This document shows, piece after piece, positions 16,814 to 23,659 of a stretch of DNA of 64,000 nt. A model generated the notes under the pieces. It was given only the letters and a program-made list of their open reading frames with translations, did not search any database and was not told where the DNA came from. Within the stretch, counting starts at the first letter, position 1. Every line of letters begins with the position of its first letter. The translations under genes and the position numbers were made by a program. This DNA is from Gammaproteobacteria bacterium (GTDB taxonomy: Bacteria; Pseudomonadota; Gammaproteobacteria; SZUA-229). The stretch spans positions 186,001 through 250,000 of the forward strand of contig JAOULX010000001.1 in assembly GCA_029881795.1 (NCBI GenBank), in the 5' to 3' direction.

Positions 16814-17782
16814 ATGACGAAAACAGTCACAACAGCGACAGAATTCTCGATGACGAATGAAAACCCGTTCGACCTTGATAATGCCGAGGCTTACCAAAAA
16901 TGGCGTGATCATAAGCTTGCCGGATATCCGCTGTCGTTACAGCAGCTGGTAGTGAAGATTGGGGATATCAGGGCAATCAGTGATCAGGAGCTAAAGGCAC
17001 TTAAGCGCGTCATTCGCCAGCACAATATGGTGGTGTATCAGCTGGCATCAGAGAGTCAGGCCAGTAAGGCCGAGATCAGGCAGTTTGCACGGCTGTTGGG
17101 GCTGGACAGAATCGATAATAATATCTGTTCGGATGAAGATAGCATCACCAGCTTACAGGTTTCAGACAGTGCTCAGAAGCGGATCTATATTCCTTATACT
17201 AATCGGCGCCTAAGCTGGCACGCCGATGGCTATTACAACCCGCTGGATAAACAGATTCGCGGCATGCTACTGCATTGTGTGCAGCCGGCTGTAAAAGGCG
17301 GTGAAAACATGCTGCTGGATCATGAAATGATCTATATCCAGCTGCGTGATGAAAATCCGGACTATATCCGTGCTCTGATGCATCCACAGGCAATGATTAT
17401 TCCGCCTAATAACGAAGGTGAGCAGGGTGATCAAATTCGCGGCGAGCAGGCCGGGCCGGTATTTTCACTTGAAAATGGCACAGCTAATCTCCATATGAGA
17501 TATTCGGCGCGAAGCCGTAATATCATCTGGCGCGATGACGTGAACACTAGCGCTGCAAGGGCTAAAATTACCGACTTATTGGATAGTAGCCCCTATATTT
17601 TGAGATATAGACTCGGCGCTGGTCAGGGTGTAATTTGTAATAATCTGTTGCATAATCGCACCTCTTTTGAAGACAGTGATGCTCAGCATCGGTTATTATA
17701 CCGGGCCCGTTTTTATGATCGGGTGGCGGATACCGCGATTGCAGGCATAATGAATCAGGTAAACGAAAATGTTATATCTTAG
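16814..17782 (+). CDS. TauD/TfdA-family Fe(II)/2-oxoglutarate dioxygenase
   Basis: 322 residues. The iron-binding facial triad is visible as H136-x-D138 (LSWHADGYY) and distal H280 (LLHNRTSFED), with a following arginine suited to 2-oxoglutarate. The family hydroxylates small organic substrates, often sulfonates or carnitine-type compounds. No transporter for such a substrate is next to it. It sits 18 bp after dsrR on the same strand, so it is probably co-transcribed with dsr. It is not part of the textbook dsr operon. Substrate unknown; a modification linked to sulfur chemistry is only a guess. Confidence 0.85.
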   Translation: MTKTVTTATEFSMTNENPFDLDNAEAYQKWRDHKLAGYPLSLQQLVVKIGDIRAISDQELKALKRVIRQHNMVVYQLASESQASKAEIRQFARLLGLDRIDNNICSDEDSITSLQVSDSAQKRIYIPYTNRRLSWHADGYYNPLDKQIRGMLLHCVQPAVKGGENMLLDHEMIYIQLRDENPDYIRALMHPQAMIIPPNNEGEQGDQIRGEQAGPVFSLENGTANLHMRYSARSRNIIWRDDVNTSAARAKITDLLDSSPYILRYRLGAGQGVICNNLLHNRTSFEDSDAQHRLLYRARFYDRVADTAIAGIMNQVNENVIS

Positions 17783-17789
17783 TGAAGTA

Positions 17790-17957
17790 ATGATGAAAAA
17801 CCACGATATGACGTCCTTTGCGGAGCTAAAAGAAGCCCTTAAAGGGGAGGCGCGTCAGGGTCAGATGTTCTTTGAAATGGACGTGAAACCCGGTTTTGAT
17901 GATACGCCGGCAGACTGGCAAGACCAATGTGAAGCCGCCTTCACCAGCAGAGATTAG
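17790..17957 (+). CDS. Small acidic ORF between dioxygenase and Cas6-like gene
   Basis: About 55 residues from one of two adjacent ATGs at 17790/17793, possibly 62 from 17769, overlapping the dioxygenase stop. Rich in acidic residues, with no membrane segment and one cysteine. I do not recognise it. Its stop is one base before the ATG of the Cas6-like gene, so translation of the two is probably coupled. The tight packing supports a real gene, but coding status is less sure than for its neighbours. Confidence 0.5.
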   Translation: MMKNHDMTSFAELKEALKGEARQGQMFFEMDVKPGFDDTPADWQDQCEAAFTSRD

Positions 17958-17958
17958 C

Positions 17959-18675
17959 ATGTTCTGGGATGAGGACGATAATAAAGGCCCTTATCAGGTA
18001 CCAGAAGACGTTGTTGATGTCGGCTTTAAAGTCATTAGCAAAGCCTTACCGCTGGAGCACGCGCACGAGTTATACACAGCGTTGCAGGGTGTATTGCCCT
18101 GGTTAAAAGATGAGGCCTTAATCGGCATACATCAAATTCACGGTGCGGAATCTGGCAATGGCTGGACCCGGCCTGAAGATAGTGACAATGAATTATTACA
18201 TTTGTCACGCAGAGCCCGTTTTTACATACGGACACCGGCGCACAGGCTGGATGAAATTAAGGCTTTAACCGGACAAATATTAGATATCGATGGCCACCGG
18301 CTGGAGCTGGGGTCATCAATTATTAAGCCGCTAAGCACGCAGTCTGAGCAATTTTCACGCTACGTGATTGTTGAGCAAGATGAAGAGCAAGAAGCGGACT
18401 TTCTCAAACGGGTGGTGACAGAGCTTAACCAGTTACTTGAGACCAAGATACGTAAGATTATGTGTGGAAAGCCCCACACGATCAGGCTACCAGACGAGAT
18501 CATCAGCACCCGCAGTATCATGGTGGCGGATCTGGATCCTGAGATTGCTGTGAAGTTACAACAGCAGGGCGTTGGCCGTGGTAGACAATATGGTTGTGGC
18601 CTGTTCTTACCACATAAAGGCATAAAGGCTGTCGGTGAAACGGAAGATAAAACCCATTTTACCGGTGCCCGATAG
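17959..18675 (+). CDS. Cas6/Cmx6-like protein in the dsr operon
   Basis: 238 residues from the ATG at 17959; a longer frame from 17896 would overlap the small ORF. The pattern follows the Cas6 family of the I-MYXAN (Cmx6) type. It has VDVGFKVISKALPLEHAHEL near the start (H34, H36), IGIHQIHG (H58, H61), LDIDGHRLELG in the middle, and a C-terminal glycine-rich loop GVGRGRQYGCG (204-214) that fits GhG-x5-GhG. True Cas6 cuts CRISPR precursor RNA. No repeat array or other cas gene is in the window, and the gene is packed between a dsr-linked dioxygenase and a DsrC paralogue. A recruited RNA-binding or RNA-processing role is inferred. Alternative: a RAMP-fold protein with no nuclease activity. Confidence 0.75.
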   Translation: MFWDEDDNKGPYQVPEDVVDVGFKVISKALPLEHAHELYTALQGVLPWLKDEALIGIHQIHGAESGNGWTRPEDSDNELLHLSRRARFYIRTPAHRLDEIKALTGQILDIDGHRLELGSSIIKPLSTQSEQFSRYVIVEQDEEQEADFLKRVVTELNQLLETKIRKIMCGKPHTIRLPDEIISTRSIMVADLDPEIAVKLQQQGVGRGRQYGCGLFLPHKGIKAVGETEDKTHFTGAR

Positions 18676-18721
18676 AGTTTTTAATTAAATTTGTATTAAC
18701 CATTTAAATCAGAGGTGATAT

Positions 18722-19036
18722 ATGAGCGTTGAAAAAACGGAGAACGGTTATCTAGTAAATGCTACTGACTGGACTAAAGAAATTGCTGAAGAAATCTTTG
18801 CTGAAGAGGGTATAAGCCCGACTCAGGAGCACTGGGATGTTATTGAGTACATGCGAGAGCAGGTTCTGGATGAAGGCGCAGAGCCAAATGAGCGTGGCAT
18901 TATGAAAGCAATGGCGAAGAAATGGGGTAAAAAATTGACCTCAAAGTATATGTACGAGTTATTCCCAATGATGCCATCAAAACAAGGCTTGAAAATTGGT
19001 GGATTACCACAGTCTACTCGTAAGGGCGGTTACTAA
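18722..19036 (+). CDS. Cysteine-less DsrC/TusE paralogue (RspA type)
   Basis: 104 residues. Clear DsrC fold: NGYLVNATDWTKEIAEEI, then SPTQEHWDVIEYMRE, then TSKYMYELFPMMPSKQGLK. Both sulfur-carrying cysteines are replaced: the position of C99 in DsrC is leucine, and the C-terminal TGCV is replaced by STRKGGY. There is no cysteine anywhere. Such forms have been named RspA (regulatory sulfur-related protein) and are thought to act by binding rather than sulfur transfer. DsrC has a helix-turn-helix-like surface, so a regulatory or competitor role is possible. AGAGGTGAT precedes the ATG; it is 46 bp after the Cas6-like gene. Confidence 0.88.
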   Translation: MSVEKTENGYLVNATDWTKEIAEEIFAEEGISPTQEHWDVIEYMREQVLDEGAEPNERGIMKAMAKKWGKKLTSKYMYELFPMMPSKQGLKIGGLPQSTRKGGY

Positions 19037-19045
19037 AACAGGCTC

Positions 19046-19158
19046 TTGAAAAGCCACAAGTAGCGCGATACGGCCTTACTGCCTCAGCGGGTAGCGAGGA
19101 AAGTTCAGCTGATAAAGCTCAATTTAGTTCTGTTTTGTGCTCACTTGCAGCTTTTCAA
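19046..19158 (+). other. Inverted repeat enclosing 81 nt, possible structured RNA
   Basis: Arms at 19046-19061 (TTGAAAAGC, CA, CAAGT) and 19143-19158 (ACTTG, CA, GCTTTTCAA) pair except for two bases, and the enclosed 81 nt contains further short repeats such as CCTC...GAGG. There is no T-run. It may be a 3' UTR structure of the dsr transcript or an RNA gene; no known family recognised. Confidence 0.35.
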
Positions 19159-19201
19159 TAACCTGCTTAACAGTGATAGACAAGGTATCTAATTGGCTCT
19201 A

Positions 19202-19217
19202 TACCCCTATTGGGATA
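19202..19217. promoter_or_regulatory. dsr-like inverted repeat before the small gene
   Basis: TACCCCTATTGGGATA: arms TACCCC and GGGATA around 4 bp, centred at 19209.5. It resembles the palindrome before dsrA. TACCCCT also fits the NarL heptamer TACYYMT. The centre is 30.5 bp before the first base of a perfect TATAAT, the same offset as at dsrA. Confidence 0.6.
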
Positions 19218-19239
19218 AAGGAGCCGCTGATTATTGTGT

Positions 19240-19245
19240 TATAAT
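19240..19245 (+). promoter_or_regulatory. Promoter -10 of the 67-residue protein gene
   Basis: Perfect TATAAT. The -35 position has no recognisable hexamer and abuts the inverted repeat at 19202-19217, so activation by a bound regulator is likely. Confidence 0.6.
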
Positions 19246-19297
19246 CTGCTGATTAGTATCGAATTTAGTTATCCAATCCACGATAAAGGTGATGGAA

Positions 19298-19501
19298 ATG
19301 AGCGACAAGCAAGAAATGATCAAGAAAATGATCGAAATGCAGAAAAAATTCCAACAGTATGAAACTGCGAATGGTGTTGATCCACAAGATTACTTCACAC
19401 CAGAAAGTGGCCATGAACTTGACGGTTACCGTCAGGAATATGCTGACTTAGCAGCAGCAGTTAACGCTGCAGCTCATGCTGAAGTAGGTTCTAAGCCTTA
19501 A
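19298..19501 (+). CDS. Small charged cytoplasmic protein, dsr-linked
   Basis: 67 residues from ATG 19298 (MSDKQEMIKKMIEMQKKFQQ), with AAGGTGA 6 bases upstream. Starts at 19289 or 19292 are possible but would place the ribosome site inside the gene. A helical, lysine/methionine-rich N-terminus is followed by GVDPQDYFTPESGHELDGYR. No cysteine and no membrane segment. I recall similar small proteins in other sulfur oxidisers but know no function. It has its own promoter with a dsr-like repeat and a strong terminator, so it is an abundant single-gene unit likely co-regulated with dsr. Confidence 0.8.
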   Translation: MSDKQEMIKKMIEMQKKFQQYETANGVDPQDYFTPESGHELDGYRQEYADLAAAVNAAAHAEVGSKP

Positions 19502-19524
19502 TCGCAGATTAAGACTGAGACTAC

Positions 19525-19562
19525 AAAAAAGCCGCTGTTGATAAGATCAGAGCGGCTTTTTT
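19525..19562. terminator. Bidirectional terminator
   Basis: AAAAAAGCCGCT, 14-nt loop, AGCGGCTTTTTT. The A-run and T-run allow use from both sides: after the small gene (+) and after the hydroxylase gene at 19663 (-). Confidence 0.85.
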
Positions 19563-19662
19563 GTGTCTGCTGATAAGTCATAAGCGACTTAACAAACCCC
19601 TAGAGTGTGTCTGCAAGTTTTATTCTTGCTGATTTTAAGGCTCTTGCGCGAAATATCTTCAG

Positions 19663-20337
19663 CTAAAGCTCTGACCACATCCGTACCAGATTGATATAAG
19701 CCATATCAACCTTGGCGGTTTCATCACTGTCAGGCTGTGTTTGCATTAAGGATTCGCGAGCGGTGTTCAGGTTATAAAGCAATTCACGTTTAGCAGGATC
19801 ACGAATCATACTCTGGCACCAGGTCACAGCCACCAGCCGTTCGCCGCGGCTAACTTCAGCCACATTATGAAGCGTGCCGGAAGGGTAGAGAATGGCACTG
19901 CCGGCAGCGAGTTTAAATGCCTGCTTACCAAAACTGGTATTAATTGTCAGCTCACCACCGTCATACTGATCGGGCTCATTTAAAAAAACGGTAATCGATA
20001 CATCGGTGCGATAGCTGGCCCCGGCTGGCCCCATGATAGGGTCATCGATATGATCGCCATAGGCCATGCCGGCACCATAGCGTGCGTAAAAAGCGGTTGC
20101 CACCCGGTGTGGGAAGGCGGCATTTTGGTAGCGCTTATTTTGAACCAATGAACCCATCACAATATTATTCAGCTGGTTCAGCATGCGGTCGTTTTGAGAC
20201 AGTTCCTGATTGTTTTTCACGCGTTGGGCGTGTTTGCCGGCAGACAGTTGTCCATTGATAAAAGTGGACTGATCGAGAATCTTGCGAACATGCTCCAGCT
20301 GGGCTTTATTCAGTACATCAGGAATGGTTAATAACAT
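19663..20337 (-). CDS. Fe2+-dependent PKHD-type hydroxylase (PiuC/YbiX family)
   Basis: 224 residues, full length for the family. Iron ligands H-x-D in AYGDHIDDPIMGP and distal histidine in LYPSGTLHNVAEV, with the later arginine of GERLVAVTW for 2-oxoglutarate. C-terminal YLVRMWSEL-like tail (YINLVRMWSEL). PiuC/YbiX proteins are tied to iron uptake in other bacteria, often beside TonB receptors; none is present here. Single-gene leftward unit between two terminator/promoter regions. Confidence 0.9.
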   Translation of the reverse strand: MLLTIPDVLNKAQLEHVRKILDQSTFINGQLSAGKHAQRVKNNQELSQNDRMLNQLNNIVMGSLVQNKRYQNAAFPHRVATAFYARYGAGMAYGDHIDDPIMGPAGASYRTDVSITVFLNEPDQYDGGELTINTSFGKQAFKLAAGSAILYPSGTLHNVAEVSRGERLVAVTWCQSMIRDPAKRELLYNLNTARESLMQTQPDSDETAKVDMAYINLVRMWSEL

Positions 20338-20519
20338 GATTATCCAGTTGCAAACGTTAAAGAGCCGGCTTAATGATATAATAGCCGTCTGATTTGAATG
20401 AGTATCAGCAGAATCAGTGACGTTTTATGCGACTGATTCCGTGTTTAAATAGCAGTATGATTATACCAATTTTTGACGAATTAGCATGTAAAGCCAGCCC
20501 GCAATATTGAGATAACGCA

Positions 20520-20852
20520 ATGAAAATAAGAGTACTAGTCGAAGACAAAGCTGAAGAGTTTGAGATTCCTGATCAGCTGATCGAACAGGGTGAAGATTTC
20601 TTTAATAAAATGAATACAGATCTGGATAAAGGCTGGCAGATGGGGCACGTCTGGGTTGAAAACCCGAACATGCTGCAGCGTTGTCAGATTGCAGCAGATA
20701 AAATGATGTCTGCCATTCATCATGAAAATGAAAAAATGTTTATGTTGATGGGCGCGTATATTTTAAAAAACAAACCGGATACGGATGAAATACATCTAGA
20801 CAGTACCGGCGATATTCAGACAATTGATTTTGTGGCTAAAAAGAGTGGCTGA
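20520..20852 (+). CDS. Conserved hypothetical protein, 110 residues
   Basis: Starts MKIRVLVEDKAEEFEIPDQL; mixed alpha/beta, with one cysteine (QRCQIAADKMM) and a C-terminal IHLDSTGDIQTIDF. No membrane segment or known domain recognised. It begins a tight rightward group with the next ORF (10-bp gap) and rlmG (4-bp overlap). A TATAAT at 20377-20382 could be its -10, though no -35 fits. Function unknown. Confidence 0.75.
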   Translation: MKIRVLVEDKAEEFEIPDQLIEQGEDFFNKMNTDLDKGWQMGHVWVENPNMLQRCQIAADKMMSAIHHENEKMFMLMGAYILKNKPDTDEIHLDSTGDIQTIDFVAKKSG

Positions 20853-20862
20853 GCTTTTTTCC

Positions 20863-21201
20863 ATGAACCGGCCACTTGCGGTGAATTTTACAAACGGTCA
20901 CAAAGCCATCATGGTGGCTTACTATCCACATAAAGAAGGGCTGGTTTATTTGCCGCCGTTCTGGGAACAGCTGCCTAAGGGACAGCAAGCAACAGTCATA
21001 AAAGGCAGGATTACAGGTGAAGGGCCGTGGAAGCTGGCCGATGCTGTTATTTCTCTGGTCGGCTGTCAGGGCACAGATGCTGAGCTGGCACAACTTCTGG
21101 CTGACTGGGAGTTTCATCTGCAGCAGCAAGCAGCGGATTATTATCAGCCGCAAGCGATCAGGGCACTGGCAAAAGAATACGGTGCATTGATAGAGCCATG
21201 A
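20863..21201 (+). CDS. Hypothetical protein, 112 residues
   Basis: The ATG at 20863 (MNRPLAVNFTNGHKAIMVAY) is preferred over an in-frame upstream start at 20824 that would overlap the previous gene. It contains YLPPFWEQLPKGQQATVIKG and GPWKLADAVISLVGCQGTD. No signal peptide or membrane segment, and I do not recognise the family. Its stop overlaps the start of the methyltransferase gene by 4 bp (ATGA), so the two are translationally coupled. Confidence 0.7.
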   Translation: MNRPLAVNFTNGHKAIMVAYYPHKEGLVYLPPFWEQLPKGQQATVIKGRITGEGPWKLADAVISLVGCQGTDAELAQLLADWEFHLQQQAADYYQPQAIRALAKEYGALIEP

Positions 21202-22334
21202 CCAATCTGCTGCAGGTAGCGCAGGGCGGTTTCAGATTAAATCGTTTCCCGCGTATAAAAAATGACAATCTCAGAGCATGGGACGCGGCTGATGAATATT
21301 TATTAAATTATTTTAACGAAACCTTTGCCACAGCAAAAGCGCTGAAGATTCTACTTGTCAATGATAGCTTTGGTGCACTCGCTGTTGTGCTAGCTGCTGC
21401 TGGTCATCGGGTTAGTGTCTGGTCAGATTCGGTTCTGAGTGAACAGGGTATCACAGCGAACTTTAAGCTGAACAAGGCTGAGCAAGGAGCATATCAATTC
21501 TATAAAAGTACACAAACGCCGCCGCAGGATTTTGATCTGGTGTTATTTAAAATACCTAAAAGCCACGGCCTGCTTGAGGATCAGTTATACCGGCTTTTAT
21601 CGGTATTAAAACCAGAAACAAGATTGTTTGCGGCAGCGATGGCCAAGAATATTCATAGCTCGACCCTGAATTATTTTACAGATATTATCGGTGTTAGCAC
21701 AACGTCGCTTGCTGTAAAAAAAGCCCGGTTGGTTTTTACTGCAACCGATCAGCTGGATCTTACGAAACAAACGCCGTATCCGAAATCCTATGACTTCGAT
21801 GGTTTTGGCTATAAAATAACGAATCATGCTAATGTGTTTTCCAGAGAAAAGCTGGACATAGGTACGCGATTTTTTCTTCAGTACATGCCGCGTTCAGAAA
21901 AATATAAAACTATTATCGACATGGGCTGTGGTAATGGTTTGCTGGGACTGGCTGCTGCTGAAAAAAATCCTTCAGCCAGTGTTATTTTTGCAGATGAATC
22001 GTTTATGGCGATTGAGTCAGCAAAAATAAATAACAGCTCATCATCGCGGGATAATCATGTTAAATTTTTTAACATGGATTGTTTGCACGATTTAGCAGAT
22101 AACTCGGCTGATCTGGTGCTGAATAATCCGCCTTTCCATCAGCAGCATGCAACAGGTGATGCGGTTGCGTGGCGAATGTTTGTCGATGCGAAAAGAGTAT
22201 TAAAAAAAGGTGGTGAGTTATGGGTGGTCGCTAACCGGCATCTGGCTTATCACAGTAAATTAAAAAAAATATTTAATCATTGTGAGCTGGTTGCGGATAA
22301 TAAAAAATTTGTTATCTTAAAAGCATGTAAATAG
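21198..22334 (+). CDS. rlmG: 23S rRNA (guanine-N2)-methyltransferase RlmG-like
   Basis: 378 residues. The N-terminal RlmG/RsmC-type domain reads FRLNRFPRIKNDNLRAWDAADEYLLN, close to RlmG. The C-terminal class I methyltransferase domain has the SAM motif DMGCGNGLLGLAAAE and catalytic NNPPFH. RlmG makes m2G1835 in 23S rRNA; RsmC is the nearest alternative. The AWDAADEYLL start favours RlmG. Confidence 0.85.
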   Translation: MTNLLQVAQGGFRLNRFPRIKNDNLRAWDAADEYLLNYFNETFATAKALKILLVNDSFGALAVVLAAAGHRVSVWSDSVLSEQGITANFKLNKAEQGAYQFYKSTQTPPQDFDLVLFKIPKSHGLLEDQLYRLLSVLKPETRLFAAAMAKNIHSSTLNYFTDIIGVSTTSLAVKKARLVFTATDQLDLTKQTPYPKSYDFDGFGYKITNHANVFSREKLDIGTRFFLQYMPRSEKYKTIIDMGCGNGLLGLAAAEKNPSASVIFADESFMAIESAKINNSSSSRDNHVKFFNMDCLHDLADNSADLVLNNPPFHQQHATGDAVAWRMFVDAKRVLKKGGELWVVANRHLAYHSKLKKIFNHCELVADNKKFVILKACK

Positions 22335-22338
22335 CGAA

Positions 22339-23580
22339 TCACCACGGATACAATAAAAAGACTGCCGCTTCTATTCCCTCGTCACCGGCTGCAATATCAG
22401 CTCTGTATATATTGCCGGAAGATGTCAGCAGACGAAAGCCAACACCGTAGGTAAAGCGCTGGTCTTGCCATAGCTCAGAAGCCTGGTCGGTTACGCTGCC
22501 GGCTTCAGCAAAAAAAGCAATTTGTCTGGCTGTTCTGGTGTCTTTCCAAAAAAAGTAATTGAATGGGACTGATTCAGCGGTCAAATTCCAGCGATATTCT
22601 GCGCCGATAAAGCCGGCATGGCTGCCCTGAAAGCGTTGTTGTGGGTAGGAGCGAAGACGATCTATACCGCCGAGTGTGTCAGCTGTACCATAACGACGTG
22701 CATCGATCAGAGTGTTGACCAGATCCTGCTCGGCAGCTAAGCAGGTGCTGTCTGTGCCGCAATTCATATTAAGCTGACTGATGATATCAGAGCTGTTTAT
22801 ATTACCTATTGTTCGAACGTGTGCATCCGACTGGAAATAGTTGATGACTAGTGTGTCGTTGCTTTTAAATGGCTGATAGTAAGAAAAGCTGATGCTGGTA
22901 TTGTAATAGTCGGGGTCATTGATTGTTTTAGCGGGCCGATCAGTCAACTCAAGCTCAAGTCGAAGACCGGCTTTAGGGTCGTGATAGTCATCTGTCAAAT
23001 CTATCATCAGACCAGCAATATTAGAGTCATATTCATAGGCAAAGCCTGAACTCAGCTGAGCAATCAAAGTGCCTGATGGTTCGCGAACAGCATCCAGTCG
23101 ATATTGTTCATTGATATGCTGTAAATACGCGTTGTAGCGTCGTTGATAGGATGAGTATTCAAGTTTGAAGATATCCTGATCGGCTCTGGTCAGGTCAAGC
23201 AGCACGTAGTTATTTTGATCTGAGTTCAGTGTTCCACGGTTGGCATAATTGTTGACAACACCGCGATTAACATCCTGTAGCTGAAATGAAAATAACAGCT
23301 GATCAGTGAGTACAGGGATTTCACTGAGCTGAGCCAGATGTCCCGTTGCATCACCCGCGATCTCAACAAAATAAAGGTCGGTTGTGGACTCGAAAATATT
23401 TGATAGACTACCCAGCAGTAGGGTACCAGATCCAATGCCCGGGTAATCATAAGGCAAGGGAATAAAAATATAGGCCTGATCTTTTGCAAACTGCTCGCCG
23501 CGTCTTGGCTTTAGCCAGTCAGCAGCGACAACACTCGGTATCTGTAGCAGAAGCAATAAAATAATTAGCCGGCTGTACAT
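22339..23580 (-). CDS. Outer-membrane beta-barrel surface antigen (BamA/TamA-like), copy 1
   Basis: 413 residues. Signal peptide of about 20 residues (LIILLLLLQIPSVVAA). The rest has alternating beta-strand character with a C-terminal barrel region (GAEYRWNLTAESVPFNYFFW, then YGVGFRLLTSSGNIYRADIAAGDEG) and ends in aromatic tryptophan, as in outer-membrane barrels. It matches the bacterial surface antigen barrel without obvious POTRA domains. It is strongly similar along its whole length to the next gene (for example FQGSHAGFIGAEYRW against YQGGHSGFLGAEYRW), so they are tandem duplicates. Function unknown. Confidence 0.75.
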   Translation of the reverse strand: MYSRLIILLLLLQIPSVVAADWLKPRRGEQFAKDQAYIFIPLPYDYPGIGSGTLLLGSLSNIFESTTDLYFVEIAGDATGHLAQLSEIPVLTDQLLFSFQLQDVNRGVVNNYANRGTLNSDQNNYVLLDLTRADQDIFKLEYSSYQRRYNAYLQHINEQYRLDAVREPSGTLIAQLSSGFAYEYDSNIAGLMIDLTDDYHDPKAGLRLELELTDRPAKTINDPDYYNTSISFSYYQPFKSNDTLVINYFQSDAHVRTIGNINSSDIISQLNMNCGTDSTCLAAEQDLVNTLIDARRYGTADTLGGIDRLRSYPQQRFQGSHAGFIGAEYRWNLTAESVPFNYFFWKDTRTARQIAFFAEAGSVTDQASELWQDQRFTYGVGFRLLTSSGNIYRADIAAGDEGIEAAVFLLYPW

Positions 23581-23659
23581 TAACTATTACCTGTTCTCTG
23601 GTGGATATAGTTATAGAGTAAAATATTTGATGGCTATTTGCATTGATAAAAGGCAATGA

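Noticed and set aside
17896-17958. Longer N-terminus of the Cas6-like protein
   Set aside because: It would overlap the small ORF by about 60 bp, and the family similarity begins only after the ATG at 17959.
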